A stretch of 14,146 nt of DNA. Source: JAJDOJ01 sp034722015. GTDB taxonomy: Bacteria; Pseudomonadota; Gammaproteobacteria; JAJDOJ01. The DNA lies in the NCBI GenBank assembly GCA_034722015.1, contig JAYENI010000065.1, positions 1 to 14,146 of the forward strand, given 5' to 3'. Of the stretch, positions 7,501-14,146 are shown piece after piece. The notes beneath the pieces were generated by a model. The model did no database searches. It saw only the letters and a program-made list of their open reading frames with translations, and was not told the DNA's origin. Position 1 is the first letter of the stretch, and every line of letters starts with the position of its first letter. A program made the translations under genes and the position numbers.

Positions 7501-8098
7501 GTTCGCCCACGCCTATCTGGGCAAGGTGTTCGACAGCCCCAATGCGGTATTCGACGATGAATTGCTGACACCGGAAACACGTGACCCGGATGCCTTCGTG
7601 GACGGGGTAGAGCACATTGTCGAGGCCCAGCGCGACGTCGCCCGGCAGTTCCTCAGTGACGGGTCCGTTGGCGACGCCTGCCCCCCTTTACAGGCCCTGC
7701 TTGCGATCATGGCAGAGGGGCATCACCAAGGCATCAGCGCGGCGGACCCCGCCTTTCGAAAACTGTTCACACTCGACTACCTGCTCGGCAGTACCTGGTA
7801 TCAGGAGCGTCTCGATATCATGCAGCAGCGCGAGATCGCACTATGGTCCCGGCACGTCAGCTACCTGCACCGGAAGATCACCGAATATCCCGATCGAAGC
7901 CACGGTCCGGTAGACCTCACGGAACGGTTGCATTTCGCAGAGCAGGAACTGGCGCGGGTTCGCAATCCCATGTATCGAGAGAAACTGCAGGGCTCGCTGG
8001 GCGCAGACTGGTTACACAGAAACTTAAAGCAGGCGGTGTTCGGGCATCATGTTCCCGTCGTTCACAGAGTAAAGCGCGAAACCGTGACAACCGCCTGA
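4592..8098 (+). CDS. Large conserved protein, probable PPi-type phosphoenolpyruvate carboxykinase family
   Basis: A 1168-residue protein with no signal peptide or membrane segment, so cytoplasmic. ATG 4592 is supported by AGGGA at 4583-4587. Conserved-looking blocks: IADNYFGYSKKEIKSQIS from residue 326, CEEEHAGG at 352-359, GGGKSEISKS at 486-495 (Gly-rich and Lys/Ser, but not a classical GxxxxGKS P-loop), a GYIG...RIDHDISLL block near 907-922, FEYEGKKILASRLGYRIT near 951-968, and a His pair at 1044-1045 followed by DPAFRKLFTLDYLLGS. From memory of the family, length and motifs match the ~1100-1200-residue pyrophosphate-dependent PEPCKs described from Entamoeba and Propionibacterium, which interconvert PEP + CO2 + Pi and oxaloacetate + PPi and share no similarity with ATP/GTP PEPCKs. 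I could not run a search, so the function is tentative; the gene itself is certain. It stands as a single-gene unit, convergent with the next gene. Confidence 0.55.
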   Translation: MKHTRRKGDISSRERLRRLRHINLKLSMLKQPVSSVGDDPEIQEIFDDLIHTQQQQRDPLKTHRCPADRRIEAFVGTYLECHGEQCPTSVPDETFVLDRAGLACELSLPPDGHHHLSEYAESYRIPQGVLHNPRNDRRTTKGVFHIVEGGLPVPGDKRAVPVIAFARLLEHALNPPANLLRLPYTAGETKQAELWVSLYLRPKVIPRVPDVSPERTMETRFFAPGALVSNLDFVERIFGNAGDPFRLEEDAGLDVAHWCGTTGCVILAPHLTKLTKRELGLPSRAEATERQCRDGMCWSHGEELYNDGLPFKLVCRDETGVIYTLIADNYFGYSKKEIKSQISFSANLVGGCEEEHAGGAIAFPTYNLGEYYIPDPNHPAKGYTFAEVVDHLGDAIDVKPAGYAIDRKFSSIVYVPEMARFDMNERAITWPRDNGEARIKLLSDHTYVLPSGFKIRMEKHPQAPTWRLVGTDPEGTFCHKPCTVSGGGKSEISKSISGAVISGPLYIGDFREDLDQVEAIFQHDYSGRFLDSTVVDTRSLLSSQRSLGSVIRLLTPSQSQYSEEYNNWLRSVPQHILALVYMVKRFYRPEWKRNWRRHFSVDRVNGHPGHEFKFDGRRLAASYLRVGLQRDGSWRTFKLRQDYVPSDKVQTEDDISVSTVLPATALSNLNSRYSNPSVKLVDNCELKLFQRPDDAVERGADLQAETDLSRRHTFISNFEPLRRSDATEILEDVVNLTEYTAPMRKFLKSLAKRHDFEYFVASDHPRLVDGKPSKNMRYLQDRPDHIDPTPRYLAEVGTRLHRRIPNPRSVFFPVNAVLPGRRNNPPDPASGIRPLSVYSPIHYQELPELFMDFVASLSGKSPSTTGAGSEGALTKGPFNALSTTTDLNNALVSMILCGYDGFTTPAGYIGGCRIDHDISLLMPEVWCRIPVEERDPAYLIRKGYLEKLEDFEYEGKKILASRLGYRITEQFAHAYLGKVFDSPNAVFDDELLTPETRDPDAFVDGVEHIVEAQRDVARQFLSDGSVGDACPPLQALLAIMAEGHHQGISAADPAFRKLFTLDYLLGSTWYQERLDIMQQREIALWSRHVSYLHRKITEYPDRSHGPVDLTERLHFAEQELARVRNPMYREKLQGSLGADWLHRNLKQAVFGHHVPVVHRVKRETVTTA

Positions 8099-8101
8099 AC
8101 C

Positions 8102-8131
8102 GGGACGTTCCGCCGGGATCCCGGATGTCCC
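8102..8131. terminator. Possible bidirectional terminator between convergent genes
   Basis: The 36-bp gap between the convergent PEPCK-like and channel genes holds an outer inverted repeat GGGAC (8102-8106) / GTCCC (8127-8131) enclosing the 12-bp palindrome CCGGGATCCCGG (8113-8124). No T-tract follows on either strand, so an intrinsic terminator is only possible. Confidence 0.3.
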
Positions 8132-8134
8132 CGA

Positions 8135-11100
8135 TCACGGTCTCGGTCCGTCTTCCCCTGTCCTTCCGGGTGTCGAACCGGGCATGCTGCGTACGTGAAT
8201 GTCGCGCTGGGGAAAAGGAATCTCCATACCATGTTCGCGCAGTGCGGCGTCGATGGCCATATGCAGGGCATGAATCAAAGGCAGGCGGTCTCCGAGGTCC
8301 TTTGCGAACACCCGCACCTCGAAATCCAGTGAATTGTCTCCGAAGCCGAGGAAAAGGACACCGGGTTCCGGCTCCTTCAGCACCATCGGATTCTGCGTGG
8401 CGGTCTCCAGCATGACCTTGTGCGCCAGTTCCGTGTCGGAACCGTAGGCAATCCCCACCGGCACGATGACACGGGTCACGGGATCCGACAGCGACCAGTT
8501 GGTGAGCTGGTCGGTGATAAACATCTTGTTGGGGACGACCAGTTCCTTGCGGTCCCAGTCCAGCAACGTTGTCGCCCGGATACGGATGCGGGTGACCGTC
8601 CCGGTGACGTTGCCCACGGTGACGGTATCTCCCACGCGGACCGGTTGCTCGAACAGGATGATCAGACCTGACATGAAGTTCCCGAAGATCTCCTGCATCC
8701 CGAAACCGAGACCGACGCCGAGCGCCGCCACGAGCCACTGGATCTCCGACCAGCGCCATCCCAGCTTGTTGAACACGTAAACGATGCCGATGGCGACAAT
8801 CAGGTACTGAAGGATCGTTGTCGTGGCATAGCGCGTGCCGGGATCGAGTGAAAATCGCCGCAGCACCGCGATCTCGAGCGTCCCGGGCAGATTACGTGCG
8901 GCGACGACGGTCATCACGGCTGCCAGCAAGGCAAACACAATGTTCCCGGCCGTGATCGCGATTCGCTTTGCCTCTCCTCCCGTTACCTCGATAGTTTCCC
9001 AGAGCACGAGCGTATCCAGGATGCCCAGTGCGGGCACCACGCTGCGCCAGGTGATCCACAACGCCACGATGACGAAGATGCCGATCGTGGTATTCAGTAC
9101 CTTTCGCGTCTGCTGATCAATGGACTCGGGCGTCGGCCCGGGCAGCTTCAGCATGTCGGCCGAGGCTGCCGCACCCGCCCCCTCCCCGGAATTGTGTCCG
9201 GCCTGCATGGCCTTCTCCACCTTGCGCCGGTCCAGGGCCTCCTTCAGCACGATCTTGCGCTGCGCGAGCACCAACAGGCGGATGCCGAGGTGATACAGGA
9301 TCACGGCACCCAGCACGATTCTCGCCGTCGCCAGCAGCTCCCACTGCATTTGCAAGGCCGTGTAGTAGTACCCGTACATGGCGAGAGCGCAAAAGAACAG
9401 CGCCAGCCCGATGACCGTCCAGTACCATACATAGCGCATTCGCGTGATAAAAAAGTTTCCCGGATGCTCAGCGTAGAAATCGCAGAGCACACCGGTCACG
9501 GGATTCAGCACCCGGTGGAAGAAGACGGCGGAGATCAGCACCAGTACAACGAAAACCAGTCGCCCCAGACTCTCGTTGAACTCTGGCCTGTCAGCCAATT
9601 CGAACAGTGCGCTCAAGAAAATCAGGGACAGTGCCGGGGCAACGAACCATGCCAGCTCCTTGCGCCAGGTCCTCACCGTCTTTTTACTCCAGCGAAAATG
9701 CACCTGCGCGACCCCGTACGGAAAGCAGAGCAGCTTGAAACCGATCAGGGTAAACGTGGTACTGGAGATGATCTGCAATGCCCGACCCACCGCAAAGGCA
9801 AACCCGGTGGGATCCTGCGCTCCTTGCAGCAACCCGCCGGTGAACCAGTAGAGGACCGGCCAGGGGGCCGCCGCCAGCGCAGTGACAAACAATGCCCGTA
9901 CAGTGGACCGGAAGTGGTCGGCATAGAGCATGCCGACACGCTGGTTCAAATGCAGCAGCGTACGGCGCATGAGGGCGCGCGAACGGAAAAGCAGGGTAGT
10001 CAGGATTGCCGCGACAACGGTCACCAGCGGGTGGGACAGCGCCTGCCGAACGAGTGTATAGAAGGCATCGACCCATTGGACAGGAGACAGAAGCCAGTGC
10101 ACGGCCCGGCCCAGCGAACCCGCTGTCTCCCTGCTGAACGGCGCGGAGCTCGGAATCCAGAGCAGGTTCTCGTCCATGAAGTCGCTGAACTTGCCGGAGG
10201 TCTCGATCGTCCGCCGCAGTCCGAACTCGATCTCGCCCATCGTTTGCGTGTACTTGCCATTGGTGGTACTGAGTCTGCCCAGCAGGTCCCGCCGGGTCTG
10301 CAACAAGTCGCGTATCTCGTTGCCTGCTGCCTGCCAGTCCGCTTCCGACAGTTCCATTTCGTCGATCGACACCATCCGGGACTCGACCGCTTGCCGCGTA
10401 TCGGAAAGCCTGAGCAGCCGGTCTTCGGTCTCGAACTGCTCGAACGCGGCCTCGGCCAGTGCGTCCTGAACGTCCTCTATCCGCTCGCGGTACCCTGAGG
10501 TGTCCGGCAGACGCGAGCGCTGTGTGCGCAACACCTTCTCCATGGAGGGGCTCAATCCCGCAATCTCGAACCGTTGCTCGACGCGGTTGAAGGATCGCTC
10601 CAGGGCGCGCAACTCGGAGTCGACCTTCTCCCGCTCCGCCGTGGCCGCGGTCAGCTCGGCGACCAATACGGACAGTTCGCTGCTCAACTGCGCGTTTTCC
10701 CGTGCCAGGGCCTTGATTTGCGGATGCTTGCCCATCGCCTCACGCTCGGCGCGTTCCGCCTCGACCGTCACCTCGAGGGCTTCCCGCTCCCTTGCCCGGA
10801 CAACGAGGTTCTCGAGCCCGGACACCCGTTGGCGCAGATGTCTGACGACGCGCTGCCCCAGATCCCTGCGTGCCTGCAACAACTGGCGCCTTGCTTCGAG
10901 GCTGACGAGTTCCTGTTCCAGCATCGCGATCTCCGCAGCCAGGTGCTCGCCCCTCCCCTGGCGTGCAATCGTCGTGGCCGCGGTGCGTGGCGAGGACGCG
11001 TCCACCTCGACCGGCGCGCCCCGTTCAGCCTTGAGCACGTTCAACTGTTCGCGCGCCTCGATGACGCGCGCGCGTGCCTGCTCTGGACGACGCTTGGCGT

Positions 11101-11623
11101 TCTCGAGTTGTGTCTCCAGTGCCTTCTGCTGCGCGTCGAGCGAGGCCAGGTCCGCCCGGGATTCGAGCAGTGCCTTTTCCAGTTCCTTCAGTGTCGAACC
11201 GTCGAACGAGTCCTCCAGCGGGATGTCTTCCGACGCATCGAGTGCCTCGATCCTGGCGCGGACGGATTCGACCTCGGGGGGCGCCAGGTCGATGCTGCTC
11301 CTGAAAAAGAACTCTCGGTCGTGGTATTCGCCCGCGATTTCGATATCTTCGAGCGCATTGTCATAAAGCCCCAGCAATTCGGCCTTCTGGGTATCGCTGA
11401 GTGTCGTGTCGTCCTCGACGGCCTTGCGGCGCGACTTTACCCTCTCGATGCTCAGCCCCCCGGCGGCCGGGGCAGAGGTTTGTGGTTTGGCCTCCGTCGG
11501 TGACGCTTCCTGAGACATCGCTCCGGCGCAGCAGGCCACTACCAGACACGCCACGGCCAGGACACGCGCCGGCAAGCGGAGCGGGCGGATCAAGCGTTTC
11601 AATTGAGGCGCGACCGGTTTCAC
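8135..11623 (-). CDS. Giant MscS-family mechanosensitive channel (MscK/MscM type)
   Basis: A 1162-residue inner-membrane channel that opens under membrane tension to release solutes on osmotic downshock. Residues 1-37 form a signal peptide (basic start, hydrophobic run, Ala/Ser cleavage region). Residues ~50-490 are a long periplasmic, charge-rich coiled-coil region typical of the MscS_porin domain. From ~515 there are about ten hydrophobic segments, then the MscS pore helix: ALGVGLGFGMQEIFGNF starting near residue 967, followed by LFEQPVRVGDTVTVG and the beta domain with GTVTRIRIRATTL, and a C-terminal cytoplasmic cage domain. Length and 11-segment layout match E. coli MscK and YjeP/MscM (~1100 residues), not the short MscS. 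The start is GTG at 11623, inside the 4-nt GTGA overlap with the transpeptidase stop; AGAGG directly abuts it, so translation is probably coupled to the upstream gene. No ion or ligand specificity can be read. Confidence 0.93.
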   Translation of the reverse strand: MKPVAPQLKRLIRPLRLPARVLAVACLVVACCAGAMSQEASPTEAKPQTSAPAAGGLSIERVKSRRKAVEDDTTLSDTQKAELLGLYDNALEDIEIAGEYHDREFFFRSSIDLAPPEVESVRARIEALDASEDIPLEDSFDGSTLKELEKALLESRADLASLDAQQKALETQLENAKRRPEQARARVIEAREQLNVLKAERGAPVEVDASSPRTAATTIARQGRGEHLAAEIAMLEQELVSLEARRQLLQARRDLGQRVVRHLRQRVSGLENLVVRAREREALEVTVEAERAEREAMGKHPQIKALARENAQLSSELSVLVAELTAATAEREKVDSELRALERSFNRVEQRFEIAGLSPSMEKVLRTQRSRLPDTSGYRERIEDVQDALAEAAFEQFETEDRLLRLSDTRQAVESRMVSIDEMELSEADWQAAGNEIRDLLQTRRDLLGRLSTTNGKYTQTMGEIEFGLRRTIETSGKFSDFMDENLLWIPSSAPFSRETAGSLGRAVHWLLSPVQWVDAFYTLVRQALSHPLVTVVAAILTTLLFRSRALMRRTLLHLNQRVGMLYADHFRSTVRALFVTALAAAPWPVLYWFTGGLLQGAQDPTGFAFAVGRALQIISSTTFTLIGFKLLCFPYGVAQVHFRWSKKTVRTWRKELAWFVAPALSLIFLSALFELADRPEFNESLGRLVFVVLVLISAVFFHRVLNPVTGVLCDFYAEHPGNFFITRMRYVWYWTVIGLALFFCALAMYGYYYTALQMQWELLATARIVLGAVILYHLGIRLLVLAQRKIVLKEALDRRKVEKAMQAGHNSGEGAGAAASADMLKLPGPTPESIDQQTRKVLNTTIGIFVIVALWITWRSVVPALGILDTLVLWETIEVTGGEAKRIAITAGNIVFALLAAVMTVVAARNLPGTLEIAVLRRFSLDPGTRYATTTILQYLIVAIGIVYVFNKLGWRWSEIQWLVAALGVGLGFGMQEIFGNFMSGLIILFEQPVRVGDTVTVGNVTGTVTRIRIRATTLLDWDRKELVVPNKMFITDQLTNWSLSDPVTRVIVPVGIAYGSDTELAHKVMLETATQNPMVLKEPEPGVLFLGFGDNSLDFEVRVFAKDLGDRLPLIHALHMAIDAALREHGMEIPFPQRDIHVRSMPGSTPGRTGEDGPRP

Positions 11624-13314
11624 CTCTCGGCGGCCGCGTCGCTCCTGGCGGCGGAGCGGTACCAGTCCGGCGCATCGACGGGAAGCGCAAAGGTACCGTC
11701 GCTGTCCAGCACCCGCAGGACGTGTGCGTCGCGATCGTACAGGTCCCTGCGGAACTGGATCGCACCGTCATCCCGCACATCGGCGGTGTAGTAGACGAGC
11801 AGCACCGGAACGGATTCGGGCAGGACCACGGTACGGGTCTCTCCCGTCTCGATCTCCCGAACGATCCCCTCACGGTCCCATTCGGGATCGGGACCAAGCA
11901 GGATCTCCGCCAGGTCCCGGGGCTTCTCGATACGGATGCAGCCGGAGCTGAAAGCACGCCGTGAACGGCCGAACAGATCCCGTGACGGCGTGTCGTGGAG
12001 ATAGACCATGTGTCGATTCGGAAACATGAACTTGATACGCCCCAGGGCATTCTTTGGACCTGGTGCCTGTCTCAGAAGAAAACGGAAATTGTCGGGTGTG
12101 ACCCGCGACCAGTCCAGCTTCCGGGGATCGACTTCACGGCCCCGGCCGTCGATGACCCGGAGATCGTTCCTGTCCAGATAGCCGACGTCGCCGCGGACCT
12201 CGGGTAGTATGTCTTCCTCGAAAATTCGAGGTGGCACCGTCCAGGTGGGATTCAGCACCACATAGGACATCTCCGCCCGAAACACGGGCGTCATGCGAAA
12301 CGGCCTGCCGACCTGCGCCCTCGATTCCCAGACGATCCTGCCGTCCTCGACCAGACGGGCGCGAAACCCGGCGATGTCGACCAGCAGGTAGGACTCCGGC
12401 ACGTCGTGGAAAACCCAGCGCACGCGATCCATGTTGACCCGGATCTGGTCCACCCGCTCCGACGCGGGTACGTTCATGACCTGCAGGGTTTCGCGACCGG
12501 CGATCCCGTCCACCTCCAGTCCGTGACGGGCCTGAAAATGCCGAATCGCGCTCTCCAGATTGTCGTCTATCAACTCGGGGGCGACGGTCGTCTCGTCTTC
12601 CAGGTCCCCTGACACGAACAGCCGCCGACGCAGCAACGGGGTACGTATATCCCGTTCCCCCGGTCGAAGGGCCGGGCCCTCGGGCACGACAGGCCAGCCG
12701 TTGCGTTCCATGATCGACCGGTAGCGTTGCAGTGCGTCCCGGAGTCCCGCGTAGAAGGGGTTGTCGGGTAGCTGCGCCCTCAGGACCGACTCCACCCGTC
12801 CCGAACGGACCGCTTCGAGTATCTGCTCGGCCGGATCGATCCCGTTGAGACGGCGCGAATAGTTCCAGTTGGGATCAAGAAGCACCGGATCGGCCTTGCC
12901 AAAGCGGAAATGGTAGCCGAGGCGCACCATGGCGTCGGTCAGCAGCAGCTCGCGCTCGATCCTGCGGGCACCGCTGACGGGCGGGATCACCTCCATCCGT
13001 CGCAGCGCCCGGTGATGATAGTCCCCGGGGTCGAGTCCCTCGTGGCGAGCTGCCGTGATCTGCCCCATCAGTTGGCGCACGCTGTCTTTGTCGATCCAGA
13101 GTGGCCGGAAATCATTGCGCTCGTAGATTTCGGCCACCGTTCTGGGTGCGGCAATGCCGGCCGCTATCGAAGACCGGTCGCCATCGATGCGCAACGCCTC
13201 GATCCGGGACTGCATCAGGCCCTCAAATGTGGCGCCCTCCCCCCCCGCGTAAACCGGCAGCACGACGCAAAAGTACAGAAAAATACCGGTTGACCGAAAA
13301 AAACAACAACTCAT
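11620..13314 (-). CDS. ldtD: L,D-transpeptidase of the YcbB/LdtD type
   Basis: A 564-residue periplasmic enzyme that would form direct meso-DAP to meso-DAP (3-3) cross-links in peptidoglycan. Residues 1-23 are a signal peptide (FFRSTGIFLYFCVVLPVYAG). The YcbB scaffold region follows (about 50-240; FRPLWIDKDS and HEGLDPGDYH are typical), then a peptidoglycan-binding domain (about 245-282, with FQARHGLEVDGIAGRETL) and the YkuD catalytic domain (about 307-490). The catalytic signature is present: His440 in YLHDTPS and Cys459 in SSGCIR, with RAFSSGCIRIEKP intact. ATG 13314 precedes the signal peptide directly; the upstream Shine-Dalgarno is weak (GGAT). Length is close to E. coli LdtD (615). It is the first gene of an operon with the MscS-type channel and diverges from the MepK-like gene, the same functional pair that neighbours in E. 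coli (ycbB-ycbK), though there in one direction. Confidence 0.93.
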   Translation of the reverse strand: MSCCFFRSTGIFLYFCVVLPVYAGGEGATFEGLMQSRIEALRIDGDRSSIAAGIAAPRTVAEIYERNDFRPLWIDKDSVRQLMGQITAARHEGLDPGDYHHRALRRMEVIPPVSGARRIERELLLTDAMVRLGYHFRFGKADPVLLDPNWNYSRRLNGIDPAEQILEAVRSGRVESVLRAQLPDNPFYAGLRDALQRYRSIMERNGWPVVPEGPALRPGERDIRTPLLRRRLFVSGDLEDETTVAPELIDDNLESAIRHFQARHGLEVDGIAGRETLQVMNVPASERVDQIRVNMDRVRWVFHDVPESYLLVDIAGFRARLVEDGRIVWESRAQVGRPFRMTPVFRAEMSYVVLNPTWTVPPRIFEEDILPEVRGDVGYLDRNDLRVIDGRGREVDPRKLDWSRVTPDNFRFLLRQAPGPKNALGRIKFMFPNRHMVYLHDTPSRDLFGRSRRAFSSGCIRIEKPRDLAEILLGPDPEWDREGIVREIETGETRTVVLPESVPVLLVYYTADVRDDGAIQFRRDLYDRDAHVLRVLDSDGTFALPVDAPDWYRSAARSDAAAER

Positions 13315-13326
13315 TCACATCATCCG

Positions 13327-13355
13327 TTGACGATTTATCGATAAATTTATTGAAT
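13327..13355 (+). promoter_or_regulatory. Candidate promoter with 14-bp palindrome in the divergent ldt/mepK spacer
   Basis: The 74-bp spacer between the divergent genes is AT-rich. Reading rightwards, a -35-like TTGACG (13327-13332) and a -10-like TTGAAT (13350-13355) are separated by 17 bp. The spacer between them contains a perfect palindrome, ATTTATCGATAAAT, at 13333-13346. A dimeric regulator bound there would lie between -35 and -10 and could also affect the leftward transpeptidase promoter, for which I see no convincing boxes. Confidence 0.4.
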
Positions 13356-13388
13356 GCACACCATATCGACCACCAAATGAGAAGGCAC

Positions 13389-13964
13389 ATGCTTCGTAAC
13401 GCACCGTCATCGCTCATTCTTCCCGAGAATCCATCGCGACGCCGTTTCGTGGCCGGCCTCGCCGCATCGCTCGCCGGTGCCGCCATGCTGCCCGCCTGGG
13501 GCTCCGTCGCGGCCGCCGCCAAACCGCGCGAGTTGTCGCTCTATCACCTCCACACGGGGGAAAAGCTCAAGGTCGAATATTACGACGGCGCGAACTATCT
13601 GACGGACGCGCTTTCGCAGGTCAACACCTATCTCAGGGATTTTCGAACCGGGGAGGTGCATGCCATCGACCCGCACCTGCTTGATGCCCTGCATGACCTT
13701 CAGGCCAACCTGAGTCGCACGGGAACCTTCGAAATCATCTCCGGTTACCGTTCCCCTGCCACCAACGCGGCGCTGAGGAAAAAGAGCAAACGCGTGGCCA
13801 GGCGCAGCCTGCACATGCAGGGCAAGGCCATGGACGTCCGGTTGGCCGGCGTGGACACCCTGAAACTGCGCAAGGCCGCCATGGACCTGCATCGAGGCGG
13901 CGTCGGTTACTACGCAAAATCGAATTTCGTCCACATCGACACGGGGCGCGTGCGCTACTGGTAA
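13389..13964 (+). CDS. mepK: MepK/YcbK-like murein endopeptidase (M15 family, Tat-exported)
   Basis: A 191-residue zinc peptidase of the DUF882/M15A family. In E. coli its relative MepK (YcbK) cleaves D-Ala-mDAP and mDAP-mDAP cross-links. Residues 1-44 carry a twin-arginine signal: SRRRFVAG at 16-23, then a hydrophobic stretch ending AAAAK. The metal site is complete: SLHMQGKAMD gives His142 and Asp149, and FVHIDTG gives His182 with Asp184; ISGYRSP at 117-123 is the family's conserved substrate-side block. Length matches E. coli YcbK (182). Two in-frame ATGs compete: 13377 has no ribosome-binding site, while 13389 has GAGAAGG 3-4 nt upstream, so I prefer 13389; the mature protein is the same. 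The open frame extends further upstream over the antisense of the transpeptidase gene, which is not meaningful. Partnered by divergence with the L,D-transpeptidase. Confidence 0.92.
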   Translation: MLRNAPSSLILPENPSRRRFVAGLAASLAGAAMLPAWGSVAAAAKPRELSLYHLHTGEKLKVEYYDGANYLTDALSQVNTYLRDFRTGEVHAIDPHLLDALHDLQANLSRTGTFEIISGYRSPATNAALRKKSKRVARRSLHMQGKAMDVRLAGVDTLKLRKAAMDLHRGGVGYYAKSNFVHIDTGRVRYW

Positions 13965-13996
13965 CCGCAAGCCGGCACCCCGCGAACGGACGGACA

Positions 13997-14146
13997 TAAG
14001 GCGATTTCTGTCAAATGACATACCATTCTGCTTGTCTTTTCATCCGTCCTCTGTGTTGCGACAACCGTTCCATAGTTCGACTATGCGCCTGTTGTCGCGC
14101 CTTGATGACGACCGGAAATCCTGCGCAATCTGGCATGTCATTTTCC
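13997..14146. repeat. Hairpin-forming dispersed repeat, copy 2 (truncated by window end)
   Basis: Aligns base for base with the repeat at 4263 for 150 bp (132 identical, no gaps), same orientation. Apex CATAG-ttcga-CTATG at 14071-14085. Stem arms GCGACAAC (14058-14065) and GTTGTCGC (14091-14098) pair perfectly even though both differ from copy 1. By comparison with copy 1, about 13 more bases of the right terminus (a GGCAATCGCCTAA-like end) should lie just past the window. It begins 33 bp after the stop of the MepK-like gene and could also end its transcript. Confidence 0.85.

Noticed and set aside
6572..7615. 347-codon - strand ORF antisense to the PEPCK-like gene
   Set aside because: No recognisable domain; it mirrors a strongly conserved coding region on the + strand and is typical of spurious long ORFs in GC-rich DNA.
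4592..8098. Lipoxygenase assignment for the 1168-residue protein because of its His-rich C-terminus
   Set aside because: The iron-binding His spacing of lipoxygenases is absent, and the GGGKSEISKS and CEEEHAGG blocks do not belong to that family.
9194..10498. 434-codon + strand ORF antisense to the channel gene
   Set aside because: Composition (Gln/His/Arg/Pro-rich) and lack of domains mark it as the antisense shadow of the well-supported MscS-family gene.

Overview
The window is GC-rich, gene-dense bacterial DNA. An YcbB/LdtD-type L,D-transpeptidase, a YcbK/MepK-type Tat-exported M15 peptidase and a giant MscK/MscM-type mechanosensitive channel together point to a Gram-negative proteobacterium, most likely a gammaproteobacterium. 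This is inferred from gene families only; no rRNA or other marker gene is present.

Layout. (1) Positions 2-1891, + strand: the 3' end of a secreted sugar-dehydrogenase-like protein carrying a PKD domain, further Ig-like modules and three tandem ~100-residue repeats. The last repeat appears to be frameshifted just before its stop. (2) Positions 2097-3185, +: an exported PhoD-like phosphatase/phosphodiesterase. (3) Positions 3186-4591: a zone of gene decay and non-coding DNA. It holds a C-terminal scrap of a flavin amine oxidase, an AT-rich stretch, a glutathione S-transferase gene interrupted by an amber codon at codon 15, a 14-bp palindrome, and one copy of a ~160-bp hairpin-forming repeat. 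(4) Positions 4592-8098, +: a very large (1168 aa) protein, tentatively assigned to the PPi-dependent phosphoenolpyruvate carboxykinase family, with a perfect TATAAT and an inverted repeat in front. (5) Positions 8135-13314, - strand: a two-gene operon in which the L,D-transpeptidase overlaps the downstream large MscS-family channel by 4 nt. (6) Positions 13389-13964, +: a divergent MepK-like murein endopeptidase. (7) Positions 13997-14146: a second copy of the hairpin repeat, cut by the window end.

How the genes fit together. The right half is an envelope module. The L,D-transpeptidase would form meso-DAP/meso-DAP (3-3) cross-links, the MepK-like enzyme is of the type that cleaves them, and the channel protects against osmotic downshock. 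The transpeptidase and endopeptidase diverge from a short AT-rich spacer with a 14-bp perfect palindrome, so they may be co-regulated. The left half has no obvious shared pathway. The two hairpin repeats bracket the PEPCK-like gene and the envelope module. No CRISPR array, phage, toxin-antitoxin or recognisable defence system was found.
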